Assembly (NCBI GenBank): GCA_964600385.1
Contig: CAZRJC010000001.1
Coordinates: 186,001-250,000, forward strand
From: DMER64 sp964600385
Lineage (GTDB): Bacteria; Bacteroidota; Bacteroidia; Bacteroidales; UBA932
DNA length: 64,000 nt
Direction: 5' to 3'
The notes under the pieces were generated by a model, which made no database searches, was not told the DNA's origin, and saw only the letters and a program-made list of their open reading frames with translations. The position numbers and the translations under genes were made by a program. Positions 17,314-26,712 of the stretch are shown here, in pieces; the first letter of the stretch is position 1; the number at the start of each line of letters is the position of its first letter.

Positions 17314-20151
17314 TTAGGGCATAATGGTTATTGTTTGTTCAGAACCGTCATAATCGACGGAATAAGATGTTTTAACACCGGGATCTGATGCAACCGGCTT
17401 TTCCGGAGATACCACTACAATCCGGAAGATGCGCTTTTCCTGCATGCCTGGGAAAGAACCTACCCGGGCTCCGATTCGCAAAGTGCCCTCGGTTTGGTTG
17501 AATTCCATTGGTATCGTGGAACAGGCGCCTTTTTCATAATTATAGTTGACACCTTCGTCTTCGTACAGGCAGAATCGGGCATCGGATCCGGTATACACAA
17601 AGAGTGTCAAGGGTTCATCATTCTTTTCAGCTGTATTAACGATTTCGGGACCCATCGGCACAATGGAACCTGCTTTCACAAAGAGAGGCATGCGTTCGTA
17701 CGGAGCGGCCGCCTGGAGCAACTGGCCTCCGGTAAGGTATCTGCCGGAGTAAAAATCGTACCAGCCCGGGACGGATGGCAGGTAAACGTTCCTTGAACGG
17801 GCTTTGTATTCATACACGGGGCAGACCATGAGGGAAGGACCGAACATGTACTGATCCTGAATTCCGGTCACGTTGGGATCGCTTCCGAAATCCATCACCA
17901 GACCTCGCATTATGGTATAATCGTCTGTCCAGGTCATGCCTGCCAGAGTATAGATATACGGCATAAGCCGGTAACGCAGCCGGTCGTAATAGACCATGCT
18001 CTTATAGGCAGGATGCGACTCGGGGGCAATATTATATATCTCTCTGTAAGGATATTGTCCGTGGCTTCTGAATAACGGGCAGAAGGCACCAAACTGGAAC
18101 CACCTGGCATTCAGCTCACGCCATTCTTCCCTGTCGGGAGATCCTTCTTTGGCGCGCTCAAAACGACCCTGCACACAAAAACCGCCAATATCCATGGTCC
18201 AGTATGGGATACCCGAAAGGCCGAAATTAATGCCGGCCGGAATCTGGGCTTTCATGTCTTCCCAACACGTACCAATGTCGCCGCTCCAGGTTGCCGTTGA
18301 GTATCTCTGCAATCCGGGAAATCCGCTTCGTGTGAGCAGGAACACCCGTTTATCGGGATTGTCTCCACGTTGCCCGTCGTAAATAGCCATGGCATTCACC
18401 AGCGCATAGGCGTTCAGGTAGCGGGTGGAAGGGCCCAGGGCGGTAGGCGTAGACAGGGCCTTCCTGTATTCGAGGCTAGCATTGGACAGGATATCGGGTT
18501 CGGACGCATCCATCCACCAGGCGTCGAAGCCCTGCGAATACAGATGCTCTTTCATTTGTTCCCAGAAAAGCTTGCGTGCATCGGGAGCATAGGCATCGTA
18601 GAAAGAGCCTATGTAACCGGGATAGATCCAGTCACGAATGCTGTCCTCCACCGCACGTTTATACATCCAGCCGTTCTGTTCAAACTCTTTGTAATGTTCC
18701 GTTGTGTGATAGAATTTAGGCCATACCGAGATCATGATCCGTGCATTCATGGCATGTACGCTGTCTACCATTCCTTTGGGGTCAGGGAACCGTTCCGCGT
18801 CAAATTCATGACTTCCCCAGGCGTCCACCGGCCAGTACGACCAGTCCAGGACAATATTGTCGATGGGAATTTCCCGTTTGCGGTATTCACCTAAGGCACC
18901 CAGCAATTCGTCGGCTGTTTTGTAACGTTCGCGGCTTTGCCAGAAACCCATGGCCCATTTGGGCATGATGGGGGACTTGCCGGTAAGGGTGCGGTATCCG
19001 CTAATCACCTCATCGGCATTCCCTCCGTAAACAAAATAATAATCTATCATGTCGGCCATTTCTGACCACCACGACTGTTTGGCCTGTTCCACAGGATCGG
19101 CCGGTGTAAGCAGACTCAGTCCGAGATACGAAACACCTCCGTCCGGAATCCATTCAATACGCAGGGGATAACTTTCGCCGGCCTCCATCTCGTACTGGAA
19201 TTTATAACTGTTAGGGTTCCATGCCGTGCGCCAGCGTTCGCCAACCACTTCCTCGTCATTCAGGAATACTTTGGTATATCCTGCATAATACAGCAGAAAA
19301 CGGTGGATGCCGCTTTCTTTGGCCCCTAAAGTGCCTTTCCAGGTAATTTTGGTATCGTAAAAAGGAATGTCCGTTGGGAAATTCTTTACCTTTTCCAGGT
19401 CCACGTAATCTATAGCCGATTCGCGACGGCGCAGGTATTCCTTCTTTCCGTCACGGCTCGTATAAACTGCTGTCAAAGCTCCTTCCTGACCCTCGGCATC
19501 GATAAGCTCCAGTTCGCTTAAAGGCATGTAGTCCCTGGGATCACCGAATTTCGACAGGGAATAATTATCCCAGAGCAATCCGTAATTCTTGTTTGATACA
19601 ATAAAGGGAACCGATACTTTGGTGTTGTACTGATACAACATTTCGTTCTTGCCTTTGTAATTGAACTCATCGGACTGATGCTGTCCCAGACCGTAAAACG
19701 CTTCATCGTCCGGTGACTCAAAAACCTGACGTACCGTATATCCCCGGTCACCTTCCACTTCAATGGGAATGAACGATTTTCCGCCTCCGTTGTTTTCCTG
19801 CAATATAGCGTTGCCGTCCTTATCACAGAATGAAACACGTCCGGTGGACCGTTCTACTGTAACCGTAAGAGCAGCGGTCGAAAGGCTTACTTTATCCTCG
19901 TCAATGGAAAAATCATAAGCTACCTTTTTTTCAGGTGACGGCACCCGCATAAGGCTCGGTTTGTCAGAAAAAGAACTCCCTGCAGGAACTGCGGAAATTC
20001 TTATTATACTGTCGGTTACCGGTTCAATGCGAACTGTCTGTTTTGCATTTCCCTTTAGGGTAACCGTTACACTTTTCCCATTGTCGGTAACCTGTATGCC
20101 GCACGAGGCAAACAATATTCCTGATAGAAGGAAAACAATAATCTTTTTCAT
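17314..20151 (-). CDS. GH31 alpha-xylosidase/alpha-glucosidase with PA14-like insert, lipoprotein
   Basis: 945 aa with lipoprotein signal MKKIIVFLLSGILFASC. The N-terminal beta domain (about 20-225) is followed by a PA14-like insertion (about 225-350, with GIHRFLLYYAGYTKVFLND), then the catalytic barrel. The nucleophile is Asp548 (WWMDASEPD) and the acid/base Asp625 (TWSGDIGTCW). Established knowledge: GH31 alpha-xylosidases acting on xyloglucan oligosaccharides, such as those of Bacteroides ovatus and Cellvibrio japonicus, carry a PA14 insert at this place, so alpha-xylosidase is the best call. Alpha-glucosidase remains possible. It is divergent from the GH5 gene and co-directional with GH2. 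Confidence 0.9.
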   Translation of the reverse strand: MKKIIVFLLSGILFASCGIQVTDNGKSVTVTLKGNAKQTVRIEPVTDSIIRISAVPAGSSFSDKPSLMRVPSPEKKVAYDFSIDEDKVSLSTAALTVTVERSTGRVSFCDKDGNAILQENNGGGKSFIPIEVEGDRGYTVRQVFESPDDEAFYGLGQHQSDEFNYKGKNEMLYQYNTKVSVPFIVSNKNYGLLWDNYSLSKFGDPRDYMPLSELELIDAEGQEGALTAVYTSRDGKKEYLRRRESAIDYVDLEKVKNFPTDIPFYDTKITWKGTLGAKESGIHRFLLYYAGYTKVFLNDEEVVGERWRTAWNPNSYKFQYEMEAGESYPLRIEWIPDGGVSYLGLSLLTPADPVEQAKQSWWSEMADMIDYYFVYGGNADEVISGYRTLTGKSPIMPKWAMGFWQSRERYKTADELLGALGEYRKREIPIDNIVLDWSYWPVDAWGSHEFDAERFPDPKGMVDSVHAMNARIMISVWPKFYHTTEHYKEFEQNGWMYKRAVEDSIRDWIYPGYIGSFYDAYAPDARKLFWEQMKEHLYSQGFDAWWMDASEPDILSNASLEYRKALSTPTALGPSTRYLNAYALVNAMAIYDGQRGDNPDKRVFLLTRSGFPGLQRYSTATWSGDIGTCWEDMKAQIPAGINFGLSGIPYWTMDIGGFCVQGRFERAKEGSPDREEWRELNARWFQFGAFCPLFRSHGQYPYREIYNIAPESHPAYKSMVYYDRLRYRLMPYIYTLAGMTWTDDYTIMRGLVMDFGSDPNVTGIQDQYMFGPSLMVCPVYEYKARSRNVYLPSVPGWYDFYSGRYLTGGQLLQAAAPYERMPLFVKAGSIVPMGPEIVNTAEKNDEPLTLFVYTGSDARFCLYEDEGVNYNYEKGACSTIPMEFNQTEGTLRIGARVGSFPGMQEKRIFRIVVVSPEKPVASDPGVKTSYSVDYDGSEQTITIMP

Positions 20152-20176
20152 GTGTCCGGATTTAGGATTAATCTTT

Positions 20177-20184
20177 CAAAGGTA
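20177..20184 (-). promoter_or_regulatory. -7 promoter box for GH31-GH2
   Basis: TACCTTTG on the minus strand, 25 nt before the GH31 ATG. Its partner box on the plus strand starts 22 bp away, so the two divergent promoters must share upstream DNA, and one regulator could serve both (inference). Confidence 0.6.
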
Positions 20185-20205
20185 AGACATTTAGCAGATT
20201 TAATC

Positions 20206-20213
20206 TAACTTTG
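20206..20213 (+). promoter_or_regulatory. -7 promoter box for the GH5 gene
   Basis: TAACTTTG, only 5 nt before the GH5 ATG at 20219. If real, the transcript starts at or next to the start codon. Confidence 0.55.
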
Positions 20214-20218
20214 GAATT

Positions 20219-21364
20219 ATGAAAAAATGTCTTTTTATTTTTGTTTTTGTCTGTCTGTTTTGCCTGGGGTGTAATAAAGAAAAAGGAGGATCCTCCGACC
20301 CCGGCATGCGGGAAATCACTTCCAGTGAAATGGCGGCACTCATGGGTGTCGGATGGAACGTCGGAAACACGCTGGAAGCTACCGGTGGCGAAACATCCTG
20401 GGGCAATCCAAAAATAACGAATGAGTTGTTTCGGGCGGTCAGGGCAGCAGGGTTCACTGCCGTGCGGATACCGGTCTCCTGGTCTGTCCATATTACAGAT
20501 CCGAATACATTCAAGATAGATAACGCCTGGATGCAACGCGTGGGGCAAGTGGTCAATTATGCACTGGATAACAACCTTTACACGATAATCAACATCCACT
20601 GGGACGGGGGCTGGATGAACGAACCCACTCCTGAGCGACAGAAAGCCGTTAACGAGAAGTTGTCTGCCATCTGGACACAGATCGCCAACTTCTTTATGGC
20701 TTACGACGACCGGCTGCTTTTTGCCGGATCCAACGAGGTGCACATGGAGAACAACTGGTCGTCAAAGCCTCCAAAAGAATACATTACCGTTCAGAATTCT
20801 TTCAATCAGACATTCGTAAATGCGGTACGTGCCACGGGGGGAAGAAATGCCAAACGCCATCTGATAGTACAAAGTTACCTGACCAATATTGAACTGGCCT
20901 GTACTTCTTTTGAAATGCCACAGGATCCGGCACCTGACCGGTTGATGGTAGAAGTCCACTATTACGATCCCTACGAATTTGCCCTTAAAGAAGACGAACC
21001 CTATAATACGCAATGGGGAAAAGGGTCAACGGGCGATGTATCGGTCTGGGGACAGGAAGACTGGGTGGAAAGTACTTTCGGCAAAATGAAACAGCATTTT
21101 ACTTCAAAGAAGATCCCGGTCATTCTGGGTGAATACGGAGCCATTTACAGGTCTTATCTGCAGGGGGACCGTCTTGCACAACATGAGGCAAGCCGTGTCA
21201 GTTACCTCGATTATGTAACCAAAGCTGCCTTGAATTACGGGATGGTGCCGTTTTACTGGGACAACGGGGCTCCCGATTTTCGTCTGATTGACCGGCACAG
21301 TTTCCGGATTGTACACCCCGGGGCACTGGAGGCTATTGTGAAACACAACCCTCATCGACCCTGA
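20219..21364 (+). CDS. GH5 endoglucanase/xyloglucanase-like lipoprotein
   Basis: 381 aa with a lipoprotein signal (MKKCLFIFVFVCLFCLGC). The GH5 barrel starts GVGWNVGNTLEATGGETSWG, typical of subfamily 4-like endoglucanases. Other blocks are AVRIPVSW and IINIHWDGGW. The acid/base is Glu173 (FAGSNEVH) and the nucleophile Glu305 (VILGEYGA). Substrates of this subfamily include xyloglucan, cellulose and mixed-linkage glucan; the neighbouring PA14-type GH31 and GH2 favour xyloglucan. There is no binding module. The 3' end overlaps rnhA by 32 nt. Confidence 0.88.
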   Translation: MKKCLFIFVFVCLFCLGCNKEKGGSSDPGMREITSSEMAALMGVGWNVGNTLEATGGETSWGNPKITNELFRAVRAAGFTAVRIPVSWSVHITDPNTFKIDNAWMQRVGQVVNYALDNNLYTIINIHWDGGWMNEPTPERQKAVNEKLSAIWTQIANFFMAYDDRLLFAGSNEVHMENNWSSKPPKEYITVQNSFNQTFVNAVRATGGRNAKRHLIVQSYLTNIELACTSFEMPQDPAPDRLMVEVHYYDPYEFALKEDEPYNTQWGKGSTGDVSVWGQEDWVESTFGKMKQHFTSKKIPVILGEYGAIYRSYLQGDRLAQHEASRVSYLDYVTKAALNYGMVPFYWDNGAPDFRLIDRHSFRIVHPGALEAIVKHNPHRP

Positions 21365-21791
21365 GTTCGGATTCCGGGGCCGAGGCTGCCGCAACAGCCA
21401 GACGGTCGCACCTTTCATTCTGGGGATGTCCTGCGTGCCCCTTAATCCATACAAAATGAATGCGTTGGCCATTTGCGGCTATAAGATAACGCATCCATAA
21501 ATCAGCATTCTTCTTCTTATTGAATCCGGTAGCCTGCCATTTGTCCAGCCACCCCAGTTCCACCGCTTTGACCACGTATGTGGAATCTGAATAGATGGTC
21601 ACATCAAGTCCTTTCCTTTTCAGGGACTCAAGGCCGGCAATAACGGCCATCAACTCCATCCGGTTGTTGGTGGTAAGTTTATAACCGCGGGACAACTCCT
21701 TGTAATGCGTTCCGCTCTGAAGTATAACACCGAATCCGCCCGGTCCGGGATTTCCAAGTGCCGAGCCGTCGGTAAAGATGTTAACCTGCAT
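21333..21791 (-). CDS. rnhA: Ribonuclease HI
   Basis: 152 aa. Cleaves RNA in RNA:DNA hybrids. The four acidic residues are seen in order: Asp in FTDGSALGNPGPGG, Glu in NNRMELMAVI, Asp in IYSDSTYVV and Asp in NERCDRLAV. HFVWIKGHAGH is also typical. I placed the start at the ATG at 21791 (MQVNIFTDGS); the reading frame continues 24 codons further upstream inside pdxA but lacks family similarity there. The start overlaps the pdxA end by 11 nt, suggesting translational coupling. Confidence 0.94.
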   Translation of the reverse strand: MQVNIFTDGSALGNPGPGGFGVILQSGTHYKELSRGYKLTTNNRMELMAVIAGLESLKRKGLDVTIYSDSTYVVKAVELGWLDKWQATGFNKKKNADLWMRYLIAANGQRIHFVWIKGHAGHPQNERCDRLAVAAASAPESELRVDEGCVSQ

Positions 21792-22818
21792 AAAGCTGAT
21801 TAGCCAGGAGCTCTGTGTTTCGTTCCCGGTTCCTGTAGACGTCGCAAGCCATAAAAATGGCATTCATGATAGATTCGGCAGAAGCCTTGTCTTTACCGGC
21901 CAGGCCATATGCAGTACCGTGGTCGGGGGACGTCCTGATAACGGGAAGTCCGGCGGTAAAGTTGACACCCTCCTGGAAGGAAAGGGCCTTGAACGGGATG
22001 AGTCCCTGATCGTGATACATGGCAAGAACCGCATCAAAGCGTCTGTATTCTGCTGCAGCAAAGAAACCGTCTGCGGAATAAGGCCCGAAAGCCAGGATCC
22101 CCTCACGGGAAGCTTCCTCAATGGCCGGCTTTATGATATTGATTTCTTCGTTGCCTATAAGACCATCGTCTCCCGCATGAGGATTCAGGCCCAGCACGGC
22201 AATTTTGGGATGACGGACAGTAAAATCGTTTTCGAGCGTTTTGGCCAGGATTTTTATCTTGCTCACAATGGCTTCTTTAGTGAGTTCTGCAGATATCCGG
22301 CTGACGGGAATATGGCCGGTAGCCACACCCACCCTGAGATCATGGCTGCAAAGCAGCATAAGCGATTCGGAAGTTTTAAAAGCATCTGAAAGGTACTCGG
22401 TATGTCCCGGAAATGAAAAGCCTTCCCGGCTCATATTGCTTTTGCTGAACGGAGCCGTTACAAGAACCTGTATTTTTCCTGAACGAAGGTCTTCCACGGC
22501 TTTTTCCAGTGCCAGAAATGCAGCCCTGGCGCCTTCTTCGGTCATTTTTCCCGGCTCGGCCACATAATTGTCCGGCACACAGGGGATCAGGTTCACCATT
22601 TTGTAATGCAGTTCGGACGCCGACTGTGTCACATGTACGTTTAACTGCTCCACGCCGCTGCATAACTTTTTATAAAAGCCGAATAAACGTGAAGAACCGT
22701 AAACAACGGGGGTGCATAACTCATTTATTCTACTGTCTGCCAGAGCTTTAATTATAACTTCATAGCCTACGCCGTTAGTATCACCCTGGGTGATGCCTAC
22801 AATTATTTTTTTCTGCAT
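21781..22818 (-). CDS. pdxA: 4-hydroxythreonine-4-phosphate dehydrogenase
   Basis: 345 aa. Oxidises 4-phosphohydroxy-L-threonine in DXP-dependent pyridoxal phosphate synthesis. Family motifs: GITQGDTNGVGYEVI at the N-terminus, TAPFSKSNM, FPGHTEYLSDAF, LGLNPHAGDDGLIGNEE and the metal-ligand block YHDQGLIPFKAL. Length is normal. It follows yccF by 5 nt and overlaps rnhA. Confidence 0.95.
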   Translation of the reverse strand: MQKKIIVGITQGDTNGVGYEVIIKALADSRINELCTPVVYGSSRLFGFYKKLCSGVEQLNVHVTQSASELHYKMVNLIPCVPDNYVAEPGKMTEEGARAAFLALEKAVEDLRSGKIQVLVTAPFSKSNMSREGFSFPGHTEYLSDAFKTSESLMLLCSHDLRVGVATGHIPVSRISAELTKEAIVSKIKILAKTLENDFTVRHPKIAVLGLNPHAGDDGLIGNEEINIIKPAIEEASREGILAFGPYSADGFFAAAEYRRFDAVLAMYHDQGLIPFKALSFQEGVNFTAGLPVIRTSPDHGTAYGLAGKDKASAESIMNAIFMACDVYRNRERNTELLANQLYAG

Positions 22819-22823
22819 AATGA

Positions 22824-23198
22824 TTACTTATATACGATTTCCCTTCCAAAGGGAGTAAAAGCCAGTGATACCATCTTGAAATGCTGTTTTCCGAAAGGTA
22901 TGCCGATAATGGTAATACAAAGGACGACTCCCCAGAATAAATGAGTGAGCGTAATCCAGATACCGCCCAGAAAAATCCAGAGAATATTCATGAATGTATA
23001 GAGACAGCCCGATTTGGTATCGGCTACCCTTGTGGTTTTTCCAAACGGCCATATGGCCAGTCCTGCCAGTTTAAAGCATTGCAGGCCAAACGGGATTCCG
23101 ATTATGGTTATACACATGAGAAAACCGGATACTACATATTCCAGGGCGATCATGAATCCCCCGAACAACAGCCATAAAATATTGCCAAGAATGTTCAT
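22824..23198 (-). CDS. YccF-family inner-membrane protein
   Basis: 124 aa from the ATG at 23198. Two repeated halves, each with a hydrophobic stretch and the motif ITIIGIPFG, match the YccF/DUF307 family of small membrane proteins whose function is unknown. A promoter box lies 4 nt before the start codon, which is why the ATG 15 nt further upstream (23213, inside that box) was rejected. It is the first gene of a yccF-pdxA-rnhA run. Confidence 0.85.
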   Translation of the reverse strand: MNILGNILWLLFGGFMIALEYVVSGFLMCITIIGIPFGLQCFKLAGLAIWPFGKTTRVADTKSGCLYTFMNILWIFLGGIWITLTHLFWGVVLCITIIGIPFGKQHFKMVSLAFTPFGREIVYK

Positions 23199-23202
23199 GA
23201 CA

Positions 23203-23210
23203 CAAATATA
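23203..23210 (-). promoter_or_regulatory. -7 promoter box for yccF-pdxA-rnhA
   Basis: TATATTTG on the minus strand, exactly 4 nt before the yccF ATG. Predicts a leaderless mRNA. Confidence 0.6.
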
Positions 23211-23235
23211 CACAAGTTATTTTATTTGGTTGATG

Positions 23236-23243
23236 TATCTTTG
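23236..23243 (+). promoter_or_regulatory. -7 promoter box for recG
   Basis: TATCTTTG, exactly 4 nt before the recG ATG at 23248. Forms a divergent pair with the yccF box. Confidence 0.6.
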
Positions 23244-23247
23244 TAGT

Positions 23248-25356
23248 ATGAGTTCCATCTGGGATACGAACATCCAGTTTATACCGGGAGTGGGGCCCAT
23301 ACGGGCTAAAGAACTGGAGAAAGAACTGAATGTAAACACATTCGGCGAGCTTATCCGTTATTTTCCCTTCCGCTACATCGACCGGACCCGTTTCTACGCC
23401 GTAAGCGAAATGAGTGCCGACCTGGCTTATATCCAGCTGCGCGGAACCATCTCGGACATGAAGATCGTGGGACAGGGTCCTCATAAACAGCGTCTGGTAG
23501 CCATATTCTCAGATCCCACAGGATCTGTTGAACTTGTTTTTTTTAAAGGGATAAAATGGATCCAGCAAAAAATCAAAACCCAGACTGAATATATTGTTTT
23601 TGGGAAACCTACTGTTTTTAACGGAAAACTGAATCTGGTACATCCCGAGCTGGATCTGCCGTCGGACCAGAGTCTGATGGGCAGCGCCGGATTGCAGGCT
23701 GTATATTCTTCGTCCGAGTCACTAAAAGATAAAGGATTTACACAAAAAGCCTTTTCAAAACTGATGGCCGCTGTCCTGACCCGTGCAGAGGGACAGATCC
23801 CCGAGTCGTTACCTGAATGGCTGGTCAAACGCCTCAAGCTCATGCCCCTGCCACTGGCCCTGGAGCAGATTCATTTTCCTAAAAATCTGAAACATCTGCA
23901 AGCAGCGCAGACACGTCTGAAATTCGAGGAATTATTTTATATCCAGTTGGGTTTGCTCAAGCAAAGAGCCGTCCGCCTGAGGGCCGATAACGGAATCCCT
24001 TTTCTTTCTGTGGGAACCGGATTCAATACATGTTACAGGAGCCTGCCCTTTGACCTGACCAACGCACAAAAACGGGTGATCAAAGAGATCAGGGCCGATT
24101 TGAAAAGCGGGCGCCAGATGAATCGTCTCTTGCAGGGAGATGTGGGCAGCGGGAAGACCCTTGTGGCTCTTTTATGCGCACTTATTGCCGTTGATAACGG
24201 ATACCAGGCTTGTATCATGGCTCCTACTGAAATCCTTGCCCAACAGCATTACGCCACTGTTTCAAAATTTCTTAAGGACAATGATGTGCATGCCGGTCTG
24301 CTTACCGGGAACACCAAGGCTTCCGAAAGAAAGATCCTTGCTGAAGGACTGGAGGACGGGACCCTGAATATTCTCATAGGAACGCATGCCCTGATTGAAG
24401 AGACGGTCCAGTTCAAAAACCTCGGATTTGTTGTCATTGACGAGCAACACAGATTTGGAGTGGAGCAACGCGCCAAATTATGGAGAAAGACACCTGATAA
24501 GCCTCCGCATATACTCGTCATGACCGCCACACCCATCCCCCGGACTTTGGCCATGACTTTATACGGAGATCTGGATGTTTCGGTCATAGATGAAATGCCT
24601 CCGGGACGGCAGCCCGTTAAAACACTTCATTTTTCCGCCGGCAGAAGAAACAGTGTCTATTCTTTCATGCGTGAACAGATAAAGGCCGGAAGACAGATCT
24701 ATGTGGTATATCCGCTTATTCGTGAATCGGAGAAAATGGATTATGAAAACCTTGAAACCGGATACCGCGATATTGTAAGCGCCTTTCCGCCGCCCCTATA
24801 CACTACTGCCGTGGTGCACGGACAACAGAAGCCAGAAGACAAGGCATACGATATGGCCCTTTTCGTCAGAGGTTCTGCCCAGATCCTTGTGGCTACTTCC
24901 GTAATAGAAGTGGGTGTGGATGTCCCGAATGCCTCGGTCATGGTTATAGAAAGCGCCGAGCGCTTTGGCCTTTCCCAACTGCATCAGCTCCGGGGACGTG
25001 TAGGCCGGGGTTCGGGCCAGTCTTTCTGTATTCTTTTAACCGGCAACAAATTAAGCAAAGAGGCCCGGGAAAGGCTGAAACTCATGTGCTCGAGCAATAA
25101 CGGATTTGAAATTGCCGAGGCCGATATGCGGCTCAGAGGCCCCGGAGACATGGAAGGCACCGCACAAAGCGGTCTGGCGTTTGATCTGCGGATTGCCAAC
25201 CTGGCAAAAGACGGACAAATCCTTGAATGGGCCAGGCAGGAAGCCATGAAGATTCTGGACGAAGATCCGCTGCTGGAATCGCAGAAATGCAACATTCTGC
25301 GGCAGCAGCTTCAGTTGTTGGGAAAACACGTTATAGACTACAGCACTATTTCCTGA
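23248..25356 (+). CDS. recG: ATP-dependent DNA helicase RecG
   Basis: 702 aa from the ATG at 23248 (MSSIWDTNIQFIPGVGP). Remodels stalled replication forks and Holliday junctions. The N-terminal wedge/OB domain (about 1-200) is followed by the helicase core with Walker A GDVGSGKTLVALL, DEQHRFGVEQR, TATPIPRTLAMT and the late motif HQLRGRVGRG. The family TRG-like C-terminus is present. The frame is open further upstream through the divergent yccF gene, but those codons are not RecG-like and overlap the promoter. Confidence 0.96.
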   Translation: MSSIWDTNIQFIPGVGPIRAKELEKELNVNTFGELIRYFPFRYIDRTRFYAVSEMSADLAYIQLRGTISDMKIVGQGPHKQRLVAIFSDPTGSVELVFFKGIKWIQQKIKTQTEYIVFGKPTVFNGKLNLVHPELDLPSDQSLMGSAGLQAVYSSSESLKDKGFTQKAFSKLMAAVLTRAEGQIPESLPEWLVKRLKLMPLPLALEQIHFPKNLKHLQAAQTRLKFEELFYIQLGLLKQRAVRLRADNGIPFLSVGTGFNTCYRSLPFDLTNAQKRVIKEIRADLKSGRQMNRLLQGDVGSGKTLVALLCALIAVDNGYQACIMAPTEILAQQHYATVSKFLKDNDVHAGLLTGNTKASERKILAEGLEDGTLNILIGTHALIEETVQFKNLGFVVIDEQHRFGVEQRAKLWRKTPDKPPHILVMTATPIPRTLAMTLYGDLDVSVIDEMPPGRQPVKTLHFSAGRRNSVYSFMREQIKAGRQIYVVYPLIRESEKMDYENLETGYRDIVSAFPPPLYTTAVVHGQQKPEDKAYDMALFVRGSAQILVATSVIEVGVDVPNASVMVIESAERFGLSQLHQLRGRVGRGSGQSFCILLTGNKLSKEARERLKLMCSSNNGFEIAEADMRLRGPGDMEGTAQSGLAFDLRIANLAKDGQILEWARQEAMKILDEDPLLESQKCNILRQQLQLLGKHVIDYSTIS

Positions 25357-25368
25357 CACCGCGCATCG

Positions 25369-25779
25369 TTAGGGTAAGTCGGGGTCTATCTGCTTTGCTG
25401 CTTTCATGACAAGGGTATCCTTCAGATAATAAACATGATCCCTTATAGACGGGTCATCATCGTTTTCGTAGGTAAACCGGAGTACGGTGTCGCGGTACTT
25501 TTTTGAAAAATCTTTATAAGAAACCACAAACGCGCGCTGCATGGTCTTGAGCTTCAGCGACGCGGTATATAAACCCTGAGCATCTGTAAATGCCGTGTCT
25601 GCTTCAATAAAAGTGGAGTAGGAACGCTGCATGATTACCTGAATCCCCTGAAGAGGCTGGGTTACCAGATTATGCACCTTTCCTTCAATCACATAGGTAT
25701 ATGTATGTTCTTCCGGCTTGACGCAGGAGGCCGTTATAAAACATAACAACAAAAAGAAACTGATTCTTTTAAAGCACAT
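25369..25779 (-). CDS. Small lipoprotein with carboxypeptidase-regulatory-like domain
   Basis: 136 aa. Lipoprotein signal FLLLCFITASC, then one beta-sandwich of about 100 residues beginning IEGKVHNLVTQPLQGIQVIM, the pattern of a carboxypeptidase-D-like regulatory (transthyretin-like) domain. It resembles the small lipoproteins that in other Bacteroidota sit near radical SAM genes; none is next to it here. Its start overlaps the end of yicC by 11 nt. Function unknown. Confidence 0.72.
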   Translation of the reverse strand: MCFKRISFFLLLCFITASCVKPEEHTYTYVIEGKVHNLVTQPLQGIQVIMQRSYSTFIEADTAFTDAQGLYTASLKLKTMQRAFVVSYKDFSKKYRDTVLRFTYENDDDPSIRDHVYYLKDTLVMKAAKQIDPDLP

Positions 25780-26647
25780 TTAAAACCTGTTCTTTAATTT
25801 TTTCCAATTCATCTTTCATCATTACCACATACTGCTGCATGCCTGCGTGCCCGGCCTTCGATCCCAGGGTGTTTATTTCCCGTCCCATCTCCTGGGCAAT
25901 GAAGCCCAGCTTCCTGCCGGCAAATTCCTCCTGATCCAGCGTTTGTCTGAAATAGTGGCAATGCTGCCGCAACCTTACGCGTTCTTCAGTAATATCGGCT
26001 TTTTCAAGATAATAGATCAATTCCTGTTCCAAACGGTTTTTATCTATGGAAATTTCTGCGTCAAGACCCGAAAGTCTTTCATCGAGTTTTTTGCGGACGG
26101 TGGCAATGCGTTCGGGATCGAGCTGCTCGGCCTTCTGAAGGTATTCTTCAATCAGGTCTGTATGGGCCAGCAGAACCTGTCCAAGGCGTGCTCCTTCCTT
26201 TATGCGGAAAGCATCCAGATTGTCGGCTGCTTCATCAATACAGGCACTCAGCTCTTCCCATTCACGGGGATCGGGATCTTTTTTCCTTACATCCCGGATT
26301 TCGGGCATCCTAAGCAACGAGGCAGCTATATCGGAAGCCGTCACTTCCTGCCCCATGCCGGTAAAAACAGAGTGCAGTTCAGTAAAATACCGTCTGATAA
26401 GTTCGGTGTTGAAATAACTTTCCACTCCATTTTCCTCTTGCTCCGGAGTAATGAAAAGATCTATATTTCCTCTCTGGAGCCTGGCAGCAAGACGCTGCCG
26501 TAATTCCGGCTCTGCTTCACGCGGAATCTGTGAAGTTTTGAATCCTATATCTGCTGTCTTGCCGTTAACGGAACGAATTTCCACAGTATATTTTTTCCCT
26601 TCAAAAGAAACCTGGGCTTTTCCATAGCCGGTCATGGATCGAATCAT
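25769..26647 (-). CDS. YicC-family endoribonuclease
   Basis: 292 aa. The N-terminus MIRSMTGYGKAQ and the VEIRSVNGKTADIGFK block are diagnostic of YicC/YloC. The C-terminus, with FIAQEMGREINTLGSKAG, is the conserved DUF1732 region. Known members are endoribonucleases involved in RNA turnover. In many bacteria gmk follows; here a lipoprotein gene follows instead. Confidence 0.92.
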   Translation of the reverse strand: MIRSMTGYGKAQVSFEGKKYTVEIRSVNGKTADIGFKTSQIPREAEPELRQRLAARLQRGNIDLFITPEQEENGVESYFNTELIRRYFTELHSVFTGMGQEVTASDIAASLLRMPEIRDVRKKDPDPREWEELSACIDEAADNLDAFRIKEGARLGQVLLAHTDLIEEYLQKAEQLDPERIATVRKKLDERLSGLDAEISIDKNRLEQELIYYLEKADITEERVRLRQHCHYFRQTLDQEEFAGRKLGFIAQEMGREINTLGSKAGHAGMQQYVVMMKDELEKIKEQVLNVL

Positions 26648-26663
26648 CTGTATTTAATTTTTA

Positions 26664-26671
26664 CAAATATA
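26664..26671 (-). promoter_or_regulatory. -7 promoter box for yicC
   Basis: TATATTTG on the minus strand, 16 nt before the yicC ATG at 26647. Confidence 0.55.
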
Positions 26672-26685
26672 CGCCAAAATATCAT

Positions 26686-26693
26686 TACTTTTG
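26686..26693 (+). promoter_or_regulatory. -7 promoter box for glnS
   Basis: TACTTTTG, 19 nt before the glnS ATG at 26713. It excludes the in-frame GTG at 26695, which would lie at about +1. Confidence 0.55.
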
Positions 26694-26712
26694 CGTGCTT
26701 AAATACCCATCT

